DNA of 64,000 nucleotides. It comes from Spirulina sp034932185 (GTDB lineage Bacteria; Cyanobacteriota; Cyanobacteriia; Cyanobacteriales; Spirulinaceae). The notes below the pieces were generated by a model, which worked only from the letters and a program-made list of their open reading frames with translations, did not search any database and was not told where the DNA came from. Every line of letters begins with the position of its first letter. Position 1 is the first letter of the stretch. The DNA lies in assembly GCF_034932185.1 (NCBI RefSeq), contig NZ_JAYGHW010000003.1, positions 1 to 64,000 of the forward strand, given 5' to 3'. Of the stretch, positions 9,240 to 17,959 are shown piece by piece. Position numbers and translations under genes: made by a program.

Positions 9240-11051
9240 TTAGGAACCAGCGGAACCCTTAGCCCGCGTGCCGAAATACACCTTACCCCGTTGGGAATCT
9301 AGGGTCAGGATTGCCCCTTCGCTGATTAATTCTGTCGCGTGCTTTAACCCGACAATCACCGGAATCCCCAACCGCAGACCAATCACCGCCGCATGGCTGG
9401 TGAGGCTGGATTCTTCCGTAATAATCCCCCCCGCTTTGCGGATCACATCCACATAATCCGCATTGGTGTGGGGGGCGACAAGGATTTCCCCAGGGCTGAA
9501 ATTGCCAATCTCGCGGGGATTGCGCACGACCCGCGCCCGGCCAGTGACAGATCCTTCCCCAATGCCCACCCCTTCACCCAACACCGCCGTCACCACTTCC
9601 ACCTTAATCAAATCCGTAGAGCCAGCCACCCCCTGCAATGTACCGGCGGTGAGGATCACCAGATCCCCATCATGGAGCAATTGCTTTTCCTGGGCCACAT
9701 TCATCGCCGCCTGAAACGTTTGGCTCGTGGAGGGCAAATCTAACACCAACAACGGCCGCACCCCCCACACCAATTGCAACTGCCGCGCCACATCCACATG
9801 GGGCGTAACAGCCAAAATCGGGGTATGGGGGCGGAATTTGGAGACATTACGGGCGGTGGCCCCAGTTTTCGTCAAGGTCATAATTGCCGCTGCGTCCAAC
9901 TGTTGGGCAATGTGGCTGACTGCGCCGGAAATGGCGTTAGGAATGGAACGTTGGGGATTTTTAAAGTGGCGGTGGGCGGGGGCTTCCTGTTCCACACAGA
10001 GGGCAATACGGGTCATCGTCGCCACCGCTTCCACGGGGTAATTACCCACGGCGGTTTCATTGGAGAGCATGATCGCATCGGTGCCATCAAGGATGGCGTT
10101 GGCCACATCAGAAACTTCGGCACGGGTGGGGCGGGGGCTGTTGACCATGCTATCGAGCATTTGAGTGGCGGTAATCACCGGAATCCCTAAACGGTTGGCG
10201 GTGGCGATCAGGCGCTTTTGATGGAGGGGAACCTGTTCAGCGGGGAGTTCTACGCCTAAATCCCCCCGCGCCACCATCACCCCATCACAGAGGGCGAGGA
10301 TCGTGTCCATCTGCTCGATCGCCTCGTGTTTTTCGATCTTGGCAATCACCGGGACGGATTTGCCCGTACTGGCGATCAGTTCTTTAATTTCGAGAATATC
10401 CTGGGGCCGCTGCACAAAGCTGAGGGCGATCCAATCCACGCCTTGATCGAGGCCAAACATCAGATCCTTGCGGTCTTTTTCCGTTAAGGCGCTGACGGTG
10501 AGGGAAACATTGGGGAAATTCACGCCTTTATTATCGGAGAGTTTCCCCCCCACGACGACGCGACAATGGAGTTCTTTGGCGCTTTGATCCACCCCATCAA
10601 CCACCATTTCCACCTTGCCATCATCGAGGAGAATCATTGCCCCTGGGGGAACTTCATCGGTGAGCTTGGGATAGCTGACGTAGGCAATTTCATGGGTACA
10701 GGGGACGGGATGACTGGTGAGGATGAAGCGATCGCCCTTATTCACCTGTACCGGCCCCCCCTCAAATTTCCCTAAGCGAATTTTCGGCCCCTGGAGATCC
10801 TGGAGAATCCCCACCGGCTGATCCAATTCAAAGGCGGTTTGGCGAATCAAACGCACTGCCCGATGATGATCCTCATGGGTTCCATGGGAAAAATTGAGCC
10901 GCAATGTGGTCGCCCCAGCCTCAATCAACTCCCGCAAGATCTCTGGCTTTAGGGTGGCAGGGCCAACGGTGGCAACAATTTTCGTCCGGCGCGGGGAAGG
11001 GTTCGAGCGGCTCACGCCAGCGGTTAGGGCATCAACGGGCAAGTCCATCAT
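9240..11051 (-). CDS. pyk: Pyruvate kinase with C-terminal PEP-utiliser domain
   Basis: The 603-residue enzyme converts phosphoenolpyruvate and ADP to pyruvate and ATP in glycolysis. Visible are RRTKIVATVGP, RLNFSHG (residues 51-57), the lysine-containing IAKIEKHEA, the MVARGDLGVELP active-site strand and ITATQMLDSM. After the regulatory C domain comes an extra domain of about 100 residues with TEESSLTSHAAVIG. This is the phosphohistidine swivelling domain seen on many bacterial and cyanobacterial pyruvate kinases, and its histidine is kept. The length agrees with the extended class. A gap of about 120 bp separates its start from the GGDEF-EAL gene upstream. Confidence 0.96.
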   Translation of the reverse strand: MMDLPVDALTAGVSRSNPSPRRTKIVATVGPATLKPEILRELIEAGATTLRLNFSHGTHEDHHRAVRLIRQTAFELDQPVGILQDLQGPKIRLGKFEGGPVQVNKGDRFILTSHPVPCTHEIAYVSYPKLTDEVPPGAMILLDDGKVEMVVDGVDQSAKELHCRVVVGGKLSDNKGVNFPNVSLTVSALTEKDRKDLMFGLDQGVDWIALSFVQRPQDILEIKELIASTGKSVPVIAKIEKHEAIEQMDTILALCDGVMVARGDLGVELPAEQVPLHQKRLIATANRLGIPVITATQMLDSMVNSPRPTRAEVSDVANAILDGTDAIMLSNETAVGNYPVEAVATMTRIALCVEQEAPAHRHFKNPQRSIPNAISGAVSHIAQQLDAAAIMTLTKTGATARNVSKFRPHTPILAVTPHVDVARQLQLVWGVRPLLVLDLPSTSQTFQAAMNVAQEKQLLHDGDLVILTAGTLQGVAGSTDLIKVEVVTAVLGEGVGIGEGSVTGRARVVRNPREIGNFSPGEILVAPHTNADYVDVIRKAGGIITEESSLTSHAAVIGLRLGIPVIVGLKHATELISEGAILTLDSQRGKVYFGTRAKGSAGS

Positions 11052-11174
11052 TGGAGGATTTTCAAGAAAAGAAGTTCAGCAGTTTACAAATCAAGGGAAG
11101 CCAGAGGGAAACATTCCACCCATAACCCGTTATGGTCGCATGAATTGACGGGCTTGCGCTAGAAAAGCCCTGTC

Positions 11175-14100
11175 TTAACCCGATGAAGCATGGCTTGGGG
11201 AAATAGTTGCCCCGGCTTGGAGCAATGCCGTCGCTTCTTGGGCATTGACGGGGCGGGAGAAAAGATAGCCTTGGCCCAGTTCACATTCCAGGGCTTGGAG
11301 CCATTGCAACTGTTGCGGGGTTTCAATGCCTTCGGCGATCGCCTGTAACTCCAAAACATTACTGAGGGTAATAATTAATTCCGCAATCACCTGGTTTTTC
11401 GACCCTGCCTGCATCTGTTGGACAAAGGTGCGATCAATTTTGAGAAAATCTAAGGGCAATTGGTAAAGATAGCTGAGGGAAGAATACCCTGTGCCAAAGT
11501 CGTCAATACTAATTTGAATCCCTTTTTCGCGAATTTGGGTCAATAGCGCACAAGTCCCCGCCACATTTTGCACTAACATACTTTCGGTAATTTCTAAGGT
11601 GAGATCTTCACAGCGAATCCCGGTCGTTGCAATCACTTCGTTAATTTGCTGGATTAGAATTGATTCTTGCAGTTGCTTCAGGGATAAGTTAACGCTCATT
11701 TTAAGACGGTAGGCAAATTGTGCTTGCCATTGGGCCAGTTGTTGGCAGGCGGTGGCGAGAATCCAAGCCCCAATGGGAATAATTAAGCCGGTTTCTTCCG
11801 CCATGCTGATGAATTGATCGGGGGGAATCATGCCCCGGCTAGGGTGTTGCCAGCGGACAAGGGCTTCAAAGCCAATGATTTTTTGATTGGCTAAAGAGAC
11901 AATCGGTTGATAAAACAGGAGTAACTGCCCCCGTTCTAGGGCTTTGCGGAGATCATTTTCCAGTTGCAAGCGGTTAATAACTTGCAAATGCATGGCGGGG
12001 TCAAAGAGGGCATAGCGCGATCGCCCCCCCAATTTAGCCCGATACATGGCAATATCTGCGTTGCGGATCAAATCATCAGCTTTCAGTAATGTGCGATCCC
12101 AAAGGGCAATGCCAATACTGGTGCTGATGAAAATATCCCGATCCCCAAACAGGAGGGGCGATCGCAGGTTACTGAGAATCTGCTCCGCCAGATTAATTGC
12201 CGTTTCAATCCCCTCTAAATTCTCCAAAAGAATGATAAATTCATCTCCCCCTAAGCGAGACACAAAATGGTTCGGCTCCATCAGTAATTGCAGTTGATTG
12301 GCAATGGCCACTAACAACTGATCCCCCATCAAATGCCCCAGGCTATCGTTAATTACTTTGAACTGGTCTAAATCTAAAAACAACACCGCAAACAGAAAAT
12401 CACTATTTTCCTTGGCCCGCAATTCCGCCTGGCCTAACCGCTCCATGAGGAAACTACGATTGGGCAACCCTGTCAAGGCATCATGGTGGGCATCATAGCG
12501 GAGTTGCTCCTCAATTTTAATCCGATCACTCACCTCTCGGGATGTGCTTTGAATATGGCGAATCTTGCCCTGCTCATCTAAAAGGCATTTTGTAAAGGTT
12601 TCTAGCCAAATATAATGGCCAGATTTTTTACAAATGCGGTAGGTAATCGGAATCGGTTTTCCGGCGGGATAGGGTCGGCAAAAGGCGTTTTTCACCCGGT
12701 CTTGATCTTCAGGATGACAAAAGTGATAAAAGTTTCGTCCGAGGAGTTCATTGGGATGGTAGCCCAACATCAAAATGCTGGAGGGGGTTACATAGAGATA
12801 ATGACCCTCTGGGCCATGGATACAGACTAAATCGCTCATATTTTCAGAAACAAGGCGAAAACGAGCTTCACTTTCCGCCAGGTTAAATTCTGCCCGTTTG
12901 CGATCGCTAATATCATCGACAATGCCCACCATTAACTGTACCGGCGATTTTTTTTGCAGATTTTCAATCCGGGAGCCGGTGATCTCCACCCAAATTTGTG
13001 AGCCATCTTTACGGATATAGCGTTCTTCTTGAATAAAGGAGTGGGAAATACCCATCATGATGTCAGCCAATTGTTGACTATTTTGTTGGCGATTTTTGCC
13101 ATCGGTGAGATCGAGCCAATGCATTGTTTGCAGTTCTTCAGGACTGTAGCCGGTAATTTCACAATATTTGCGATTCACCCGCAGCAACTGCCCTTGGGCA
13201 TCACAAAAAATAATCCCCACCCGCACCTGTTCAAAGAGGGAACGGAACAACATTTCACTTTCTTGTAATGCAGTTTCTGCTTGCTTGAGGGCCGTGATAT
13301 CCCGTCCCACCGACTGCACTTCAATTAATTCCCCTTGGGCATTAAAAATGCCCTGATTGAGCCATTGCGTCCATCCCTCTTCGCCCCCTCGACGGCGATC
13401 GCGGTTGACGGCCATAAATGTGGGCTGATCTGGGGTGAGTTGAGACAGTCGTTTTAGGGTTTGTTCTTGGCTTAAATCATCAGTATTGGCAAAGTTAATC
13501 CATTGCAGCCCCAAAATTTCCTCTAACGTGACTCCGAGCATTTGGCAGAGGGATTCATTGGCAAAGGTAATGGTGGTATCAGGGAGCGATCGCAGCAAAA
13601 AATCCGTTTGGGATTGCACCATCTGGCGATAGCGGTATTCACTTTGTTGCAATGCCAATTCGGCGGCATGGCGTTGGACTTCAACACGGTGGCGATCGCT
13701 CACGTCCAAAATCAATGTATCCCAAATCACATCCCCATTTTCATAACGCTGAGGTCGGCCAGCGGCTTCGAGCCATTTTAATTGCCCGGAGGGGGTCATA
13801 ATTCGCCATTGCCAAGACCAGGGTTCAAGGGTCTGAGCGGAATCCTGAACCGATTGCCACAAGCCCGGTAGGTCTTCCCCATAAACCATCTCCCACAGAA
13901 TTGAGGCATCATCAACCACAGTTGCCAATTCCACTTCCCACAGATCTTTACAACCGGAACTCATGTAAATGACCCCATTGGAGCCATCGGGGTGTAACAC
14001 ATAGCGAAAAATCGCCCCTGGTACGTTGGCAGCCATATTTTGAAACCGGGCTTCACTTTCGCGCAGCGCCTTTTCCACCTGTTGACGTTGGCGGATTTCC

Positions 14101-14972
14101 CGCCTTAACAACTGATTCCAAGCCAAACTTGCCAGTAAGCCTGCAATGGGTACAATCAGAATCAAATACAGTAAGAACTCTTGCACTGTTAGTTTAACCT
14201 TCGCATCCTCTGGTTCTAGCCATCGGGTTAATGCTTGATAATAGACTGACGTTTTATCGGTCTTAAGTTTTTTAATATAAACGTCTAGGGTATGAAGGTG
14301 TTCAAGATTTCCCCCTTTGGCGGTAATAAAATGCAACTGGGAGGATTCCACTAGAATATTCGTGGGAATCAGTCCATAATCATGCTTAAACTGCGCCCCA
14401 AAAAAGCGGTTTACAACTCCCGCATCCACCGAACCATCGGCAATCAAGGCAAACACCTGGGAAAAATTCTCCACCTCGACCAATTCCGGGGCCACATCAA
14501 ACATTTCCGCCCGTGCTTGGAGCATATTTTTTTGAATACTGCCTTGAAGCACCGCAACCCGCTTGCCATCGAGATCCAACAGGGAATTGAGGGGCTGATC
14601 CTGATCTGCATAAACCACCGACCAACTGGCGAGCACCACTTCTTCGTTAAAGGCAAAACGGCGATCGCGCTCCGGGGAATAGGCCACATCCATCATTAAA
14701 TCCAGTTCCCCCTGCTCCACGGCCTTGAGGCAAGCTTCCCATTCACAGGGGATATATTCCAGTTGCCAGGCCTCGGCGGCGGCGATCGCCTCCAGGAGAT
14801 CGACCCAAAACCCCGCCGGTTCCCCGTTGCCGTTGCGGAAAATTTTCGGCTCATTTTGATAAATGCCCACCAGGATTTTATCCTGCGTGCCTGGTACAGC
14901 AGTGGCATGATTAGGGAAGGATAGGCCCAGAAACAGGCCTAAACTGGAAAGGATCAAGAGCGATTTCATCAT
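11175..14972 (-). CDS. Periplasmic-sensor GGDEF-EAL protein with SBP_bac_3 and PAS domains
   Basis: A 1,265-residue cyclic-di-GMP protein. A signal peptide (residues 1-25) leads to a periplasmic amino-acid-binding-type domain (about 30-250) and a membrane helix (LLYLILIVPIAGLLASLAW, near 270). About four PAS/PAC modules follow (300-820), then GGDEF (RLGGDEF near 907) and EAL (FEALVRW near 1040; LEITES; DDFGTGYSSL near 1160; AEGIE). Both catalytic signatures are intact, so it could make and/or degrade c-di-GMP. No RxxD inhibitory site is obvious just before GGDEF. The periplasmic domain suggests sensing of a small ligand, perhaps an amino acid. No binding-protein-dependent transporter genes are nearby, so the domain is used for sensing (inference). 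Confidence 0.92.
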   Translation of the reverse strand: MMKSLLILSSLGLFLGLSFPNHATAVPGTQDKILVGIYQNEPKIFRNGNGEPAGFWVDLLEAIAAAEAWQLEYIPCEWEACLKAVEQGELDLMMDVAYSPERDRRFAFNEEVVLASWSVVYADQDQPLNSLLDLDGKRVAVLQGSIQKNMLQARAEMFDVAPELVEVENFSQVFALIADGSVDAGVVNRFFGAQFKHDYGLIPTNILVESSQLHFITAKGGNLEHLHTLDVYIKKLKTDKTSVYYQALTRWLEPEDAKVKLTVQEFLLYLILIVPIAGLLASLAWNQLLRREIRQRQQVEKALRESEARFQNMAANVPGAIFRYVLHPDGSNGVIYMSSGCKDLWEVELATVVDDASILWEMVYGEDLPGLWQSVQDSAQTLEPWSWQWRIMTPSGQLKWLEAAGRPQRYENGDVIWDTLILDVSDRHRVEVQRHAAELALQQSEYRYRQMVQSQTDFLLRSLPDTTITFANESLCQMLGVTLEEILGLQWINFANTDDLSQEQTLKRLSQLTPDQPTFMAVNRDRRRGGEEGWTQWLNQGIFNAQGELIEVQSVGRDITALKQAETALQESEMLFRSLFEQVRVGIIFCDAQGQLLRVNRKYCEITGYSPEELQTMHWLDLTDGKNRQQNSQQLADIMMGISHSFIQEERYIRKDGSQIWVEITGSRIENLQKKSPVQLMVGIVDDISDRKRAEFNLAESEARFRLVSENMSDLVCIHGPEGHYLYVTPSSILMLGYHPNELLGRNFYHFCHPEDQDRVKNAFCRPYPAGKPIPITYRICKKSGHYIWLETFTKCLLDEQGKIRHIQSTSREVSDRIKIEEQLRYDAHHDALTGLPNRSFLMERLGQAELRAKENSDFLFAVLFLDLDQFKVINDSLGHLMGDQLLVAIANQLQLLMEPNHFVSRLGGDEFIILLENLEGIETAINLAEQILSNLRSPLLFGDRDIFISTSIGIALWDRTLLKADDLIRNADIAMYRAKLGGRSRYALFDPAMHLQVINRLQLENDLRKALERGQLLLFYQPIVSLANQKIIGFEALVRWQHPSRGMIPPDQFISMAEETGLIIPIGAWILATACQQLAQWQAQFAYRLKMSVNLSLKQLQESILIQQINEVIATTGIRCEDLTLEITESMLVQNVAGTCALLTQIREKGIQISIDDFGTGYSSLSYLYQLPLDFLKIDRTFVQQMQAGSKNQVIAELIITLSNVLELQAIAEGIETPQQLQWLQALECELGQGYLFSRPVNAQEATALLQAGATISPSHASSG

Positions 14973-15233
14973 TGCAAAACCAAGGTGAAATCAAGTGATT
15001 GCAACGATCCGGAGCAACGGCAAATTGGCAAAGGTTACTCTATCCTAACCTTTGTTGCTCAGGAATATTGGCAAGATTTGAGTAAAAATTAAGGGGAGAA
15101 AACCCCCCCTGGTATGGCTACCGTTTATACACATCTTAGTCCCTCACTCCCTCCGCCGCAGTCAACACTTGAGAGATATGAATCAGCCGTAGGGTATGGA
15201 AAGGGGGGAGGTGGGGGAAACTGCCGAGTATCG

Positions 15234-15488
15234 TTAGAAATCTCGGTCGATACTGCCCGCAAAAATCGGCTCAACCCGGATTGCTGCGACACAACTGGGA
15301 CGCAGGACCATATATTCCCCTTGAATATTTTTAATCGGGACATTGATAAAGCCGGTTTCATCGGCTTTGGGCTGGAGTTCCGTGCTGTACCATTTTTGGA
15401 AATCTTGAATGGTGGGAAAGCGGACTTCTTCTCGATGCCCCGTCGTCAACATGATGTGAATGGCAAACTCATCGGGCTTACGCGACAT
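15234..15488 (-). CDS. Conserved cyanobacterial protein of unknown function (84 aa)
   Basis: A small soluble protein beginning MSRKPDEFAIHIMLTTGHRE and containing FPTIQDFQKWY and NVPIKNIQGEYMVLRP. It has no signal peptide or membrane span. The even mix of residues and the sharp start argue that it is a real gene. AAGGAT lies just upstream of the ATG and GGAG a little further. It follows the 245-residue gene on the same strand by 44 bp, so the two are probably one transcript. I do not know its function. Confidence 0.7.
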   Translation of the reverse strand: MSRKPDEFAIHIMLTTGHREEVRFPTIQDFQKWYSTELQPKADETGFINVPIKNIQGEYMVLRPSCVAAIRVEPIFAGSIDRDF

Positions 15489-15532
15489 ATCCTTAGGATC
15501 TCCTCACTACGATTGCGTGGTTGGCCCTTATT

Positions 15533-16270
15533 TTAATGGGCAAGTTCCCTTTCCGAACGGCTAATGCTCAAGAGGTTGAAACGGGCCAGGGTGGTTTCGA
15601 GCCAAGGAGTGAGGAGGGCGGCGGTGGCGGCTCCTGGGGGGATGATCAGCGTTTGGGGGTTGGGGAGGTGATAGGGGAGAGGGCCGTCGGTGGTTTGGAC
15701 GGTGAGGATTTGGCCGGGACGTTTTTGGGCGATCGCATAGCCCAACTCCAAACTCACTAAGGGATCAACCCTCCCCTCCGGCGTGAGATCAGCAATCCAC
15801 ACCAAGCTTTTACGAATTTGCCGCAGATGGGCGGGGCTGATTACCCCAACGGGGCGGGGGGCCAGTTTTAACGTCAGGGGCAGGCGCGATCGCCGGTTGA
15901 GTTCCTCTAAAATTTCCCCCAAGGCCCCCACCAGTTCCCCCTCTGGCTCGGCGGTACTCACCAACACCACTGGGTCAAACCGGGCGTTAATATCCTGCTT
16001 CGTGAAATAAATTTCCTGGGAAAGCAGATCCAGGTTGGCGATCGCATACCCTCCACTGCCTTCGATATAAAACAGCACCTCCGCCCCTTCTAGATAAGCC
16101 TCAAACCAAGCCGCCCCCTGCACCATTGCCCCATCATCCAGGAAATCCGCCCTCAGTCCCGATTTCAGCAAGCTATTGCGGTTGAGCCGGAGATCCTGGG
16201 GACGTTGGATCACCTCGCTTAGGGGTTCATAGCCATCCAAATACCAAGCCTTCAGTGGAATAATCGCCAT
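15533..16270 (-). CDS. Conserved hypothetical protein (245 aa)
   Basis: A soluble protein with no recognisable catalytic motif. The N-terminal part (MAIIPLKAWYLDGYEP) continues into an alpha/beta region with FDPVVLVSTAEPEGELVGALGE and KSLVWIADLTPEGRVDPLVSLELGYAIAQKRPG. The latter resembles nucleoside-deoxyribosyltransferase-like or TIR-like Rossmann folds in layout (a D-x-T-P-E-GR stretch followed by an E-x-GYA helix), but this is only a resemblance. It is transcribed away from nadD through a shared upstream region and lies just ahead of the 84-residue gene. Confidence 0.7.
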   Translation of the reverse strand: MAIIPLKAWYLDGYEPLSEVIQRPQDLRLNRNSLLKSGLRADFLDDGAMVQGAAWFEAYLEGAEVLFYIEGSGGYAIANLDLLSQEIYFTKQDINARFDPVVLVSTAEPEGELVGALGEILEELNRRSRLPLTLKLAPRPVGVISPAHLRQIRKSLVWIADLTPEGRVDPLVSLELGYAIAQKRPGQILTVQTTDGPLPYHLPNPQTLIIPPGAATAALLTPWLETTLARFNLLSISRSERELAH

Positions 16271-16462
16271 TGTCCCCCCTTAACAGACACCTGTACTAAA
16301 TTAAGGCTTTGATCCTAGCATTTTTCCCCCACCTCCCTCAATCCTGTGATAAATTTTGACGAAATTGATCGGCAATCCGGTTGTAGATTCGGGATCAGGA
16401 GAGTTTTGCCTGGGTAGGGCGATCGCCCAAGCGCCGAAAGGGGCAAAAATTTCTCCGGAGCA

Positions 16463-16491
16463 TCAACAATTTTGGTGAAAATTACTATAAT
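16463..16491 (+). promoter_or_regulatory. Likely sigma-70-type promoter for nadD
   Basis: A perfect TATAAT lies at 16486-16491. TCAACA lies 17 bp upstream at 16463-16468 (four of six matches to TTGACA). The predicted start, near 16498, leaves a leader of about 18 bases before the nadD ATG. Confidence 0.5.
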
Positions 16492-16515
16492 TGAGCAAAC
16501 CCTATCCCCCTTACC

Positions 16516-17085
16516 ATGGATCGCATCGCCCTTTTTGGAACCAGCGCCGACCCCCCCACCGCTGGCCACCACACCATTCTCCGTTGGTTGGCCAGCCATT
16601 ATGATCACGTCGCTGTCTGGGCCGCCGATAACCCCCTCAAACCCCAGCAAACCCCTTTAGATCATCGGATGATGATGTTGGATTTGGTGGTGCAGGATAT
16701 CCAATGGCAATATCCCCATGTGATCTGCTATCCCGATCTGAGCCAACCCCGCACGCTCCACACCCTCGAGCGGGCGCGGCAACGCTGGCCCCACCCCATC
16801 GCCTTCGATCTCGTCATTGGCTCCGATCTGGTGGGCCAACTCCCCCGTTGGCATCGCATTGGCGATCTGTTGGCCCAGGTGCGGCTGCTGATTGTGCCGC
16901 GTCCCGGCTACGACATTGAGCGGGAGGATTTAGCGGCCCTCCAGGAACTGGGGGGAGATTATCGAGTTGCCGACCTTGACCCCCCCGCCGTATCCTCCAG
17001 CCATTACCGAGAAAGGGGCGATCGCACCCTGATCACCCCCCCCGTCGCCGCCTACATTGCCCAACAGCAACTCTATGCCTCCTGA
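16516..17085 (+). CDS. nadD: Nicotinate-nucleotide adenylyltransferase
   Basis: The 189-residue enzyme joins nicotinate mononucleotide to AMP in NAD synthesis. The nucleotidyltransferase loop GTSADPPTAGHH (residues 8-19) is the cyanobacterial variant of GGxFxPxHxGH. DLVIGSDLVGQLPRW and the late VSSSHYRERGD correspond to the SSTxIR-type motif. It lies 12 bp ahead of the NrtR-like gene, whose ribosome site overlaps the nadD stop. A shared transcript is therefore very likely, and the product of the second gene is a candidate regulator of this operon. Confidence 0.9.
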   Translation: MDRIALFGTSADPPTAGHHTILRWLASHYDHVAVWAADNPLKPQQTPLDHRMMMLDLVVQDIQWQYPHVICYPDLSQPRTLHTLERARQRWPHPIAFDLVIGSDLVGQLPRWHRIGDLLAQVRLLIVPRPGYDIEREDLAALQELGGDYRVADLDPPAVSSSHYRERGDRTLITPPVAAYIAQQQLYAS

Positions 17086-17097
17086 AGGATCAGTACA

Positions 17098-17841
17098 ATG
17101 GGCGTTGTTTACTCCTGCGAGCATCCCCTATCCATGAGTTCCGTCGCTCCCTTGGCTGCGTTTAAAGTCGGCGTTGATAACGTGATTTTTTCCGTTGACC
17201 CCGCCCAAAATCGTCTCTTTGTGCTCTTGGTTAAACGCCTCCACGCCCCCTACGATGGCCAATGGAGCCTCCCCGGAACCCTCGTACGCGAAGGGGAATC
17301 CCTGGAATCCGCAGCCCGGCGCATTCTCCAAGAAAAAATCAAAGTTCATCACCTTTATCTAGAGCAGCTTTACACCTTTGGCGATCCCGGCCGAGATCCT
17401 CGGGAAACCACCAGGCAAACCCGTTACCTTTCCGTCAGCTACTTCGCCCTCGTCCGCAAAGAAGAAGCAGAACTGATCACCCATGAGGGAGGCATGACCG
17501 CTTGGTTCACGATCCAAACCGTCGAAAGCCTCGCCTTTGATCACCATCAAATCCTCACCTATGGCTACCGTCGCCTCCGCAACAAGCTGGAATACAGCCC
17601 CATAGCCTTTGAAGTTCTGCCGGACGTTTTTACCCTCAACGAGGTCTATCAACTCTACTGCACCGTCTTGGGGGAAAATTTTGCCGACTACTCCAACTTT
17701 CGGGCCCGCTTGTTAAAATTACAAATCCTGACCGACACCGGGGTAAAGGTTTCCCGGGGAGCGGGGCGACCCGCTAGCCTCTACCGTTTCGATCGCCGGG
17801 CCTTTGAGGCCCTGCGCCATAAACCCTTAGTATTTGTGTGA
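17098..17841 (+). CDS. NrtR-like Nudix transcriptional regulator of NAD metabolism
   Basis: The 247-residue protein has an N-terminal Nudix fold (AAFKVGVDNVIFSV; WSLPGTLVREGESLESAARR) and a C-terminal winged-helix region ending GAGRPASLYRFD. This is the NrtR layout. The Nudix box is degenerate: where active enzymes have REUxEExGU it reads RILQEKIKV, so most catalytic glutamates are gone. NrtR proteins bind ADP-ribose-type ligands and repress NAD genes. The start at 17098 has AAGGA 8 bases upstream, overlapping the nadD stop; ATG 17134 (MSSVAPL) is an alternative. The operon with nadD supports an NAD-regulatory role. Confidence 0.8.
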   Translation: MGVVYSCEHPLSMSSVAPLAAFKVGVDNVIFSVDPAQNRLFVLLVKRLHAPYDGQWSLPGTLVREGESLESAARRILQEKIKVHHLYLEQLYTFGDPGRDPRETTRQTRYLSVSYFALVRKEEAELITHEGGMTAWFTIQTVESLAFDHHQILTYGYRRLRNKLEYSPIAFEVLPDVFTLNEVYQLYCTVLGENFADYSNFRARLLKLQILTDTGVKVSRGAGRPASLYRFDRRAFEALRHKPLVFV

Positions 17842-17959
17842 TTCTACGCAGAAAAACAGGATAAAGATGCTGAAATCACAACAGATCACGAAGGATTACC
17901 GGGAAATTCAGCCAATTTGCGTAGGATAAAGATAGGAACACAATCGCAAGGAATGGGGT

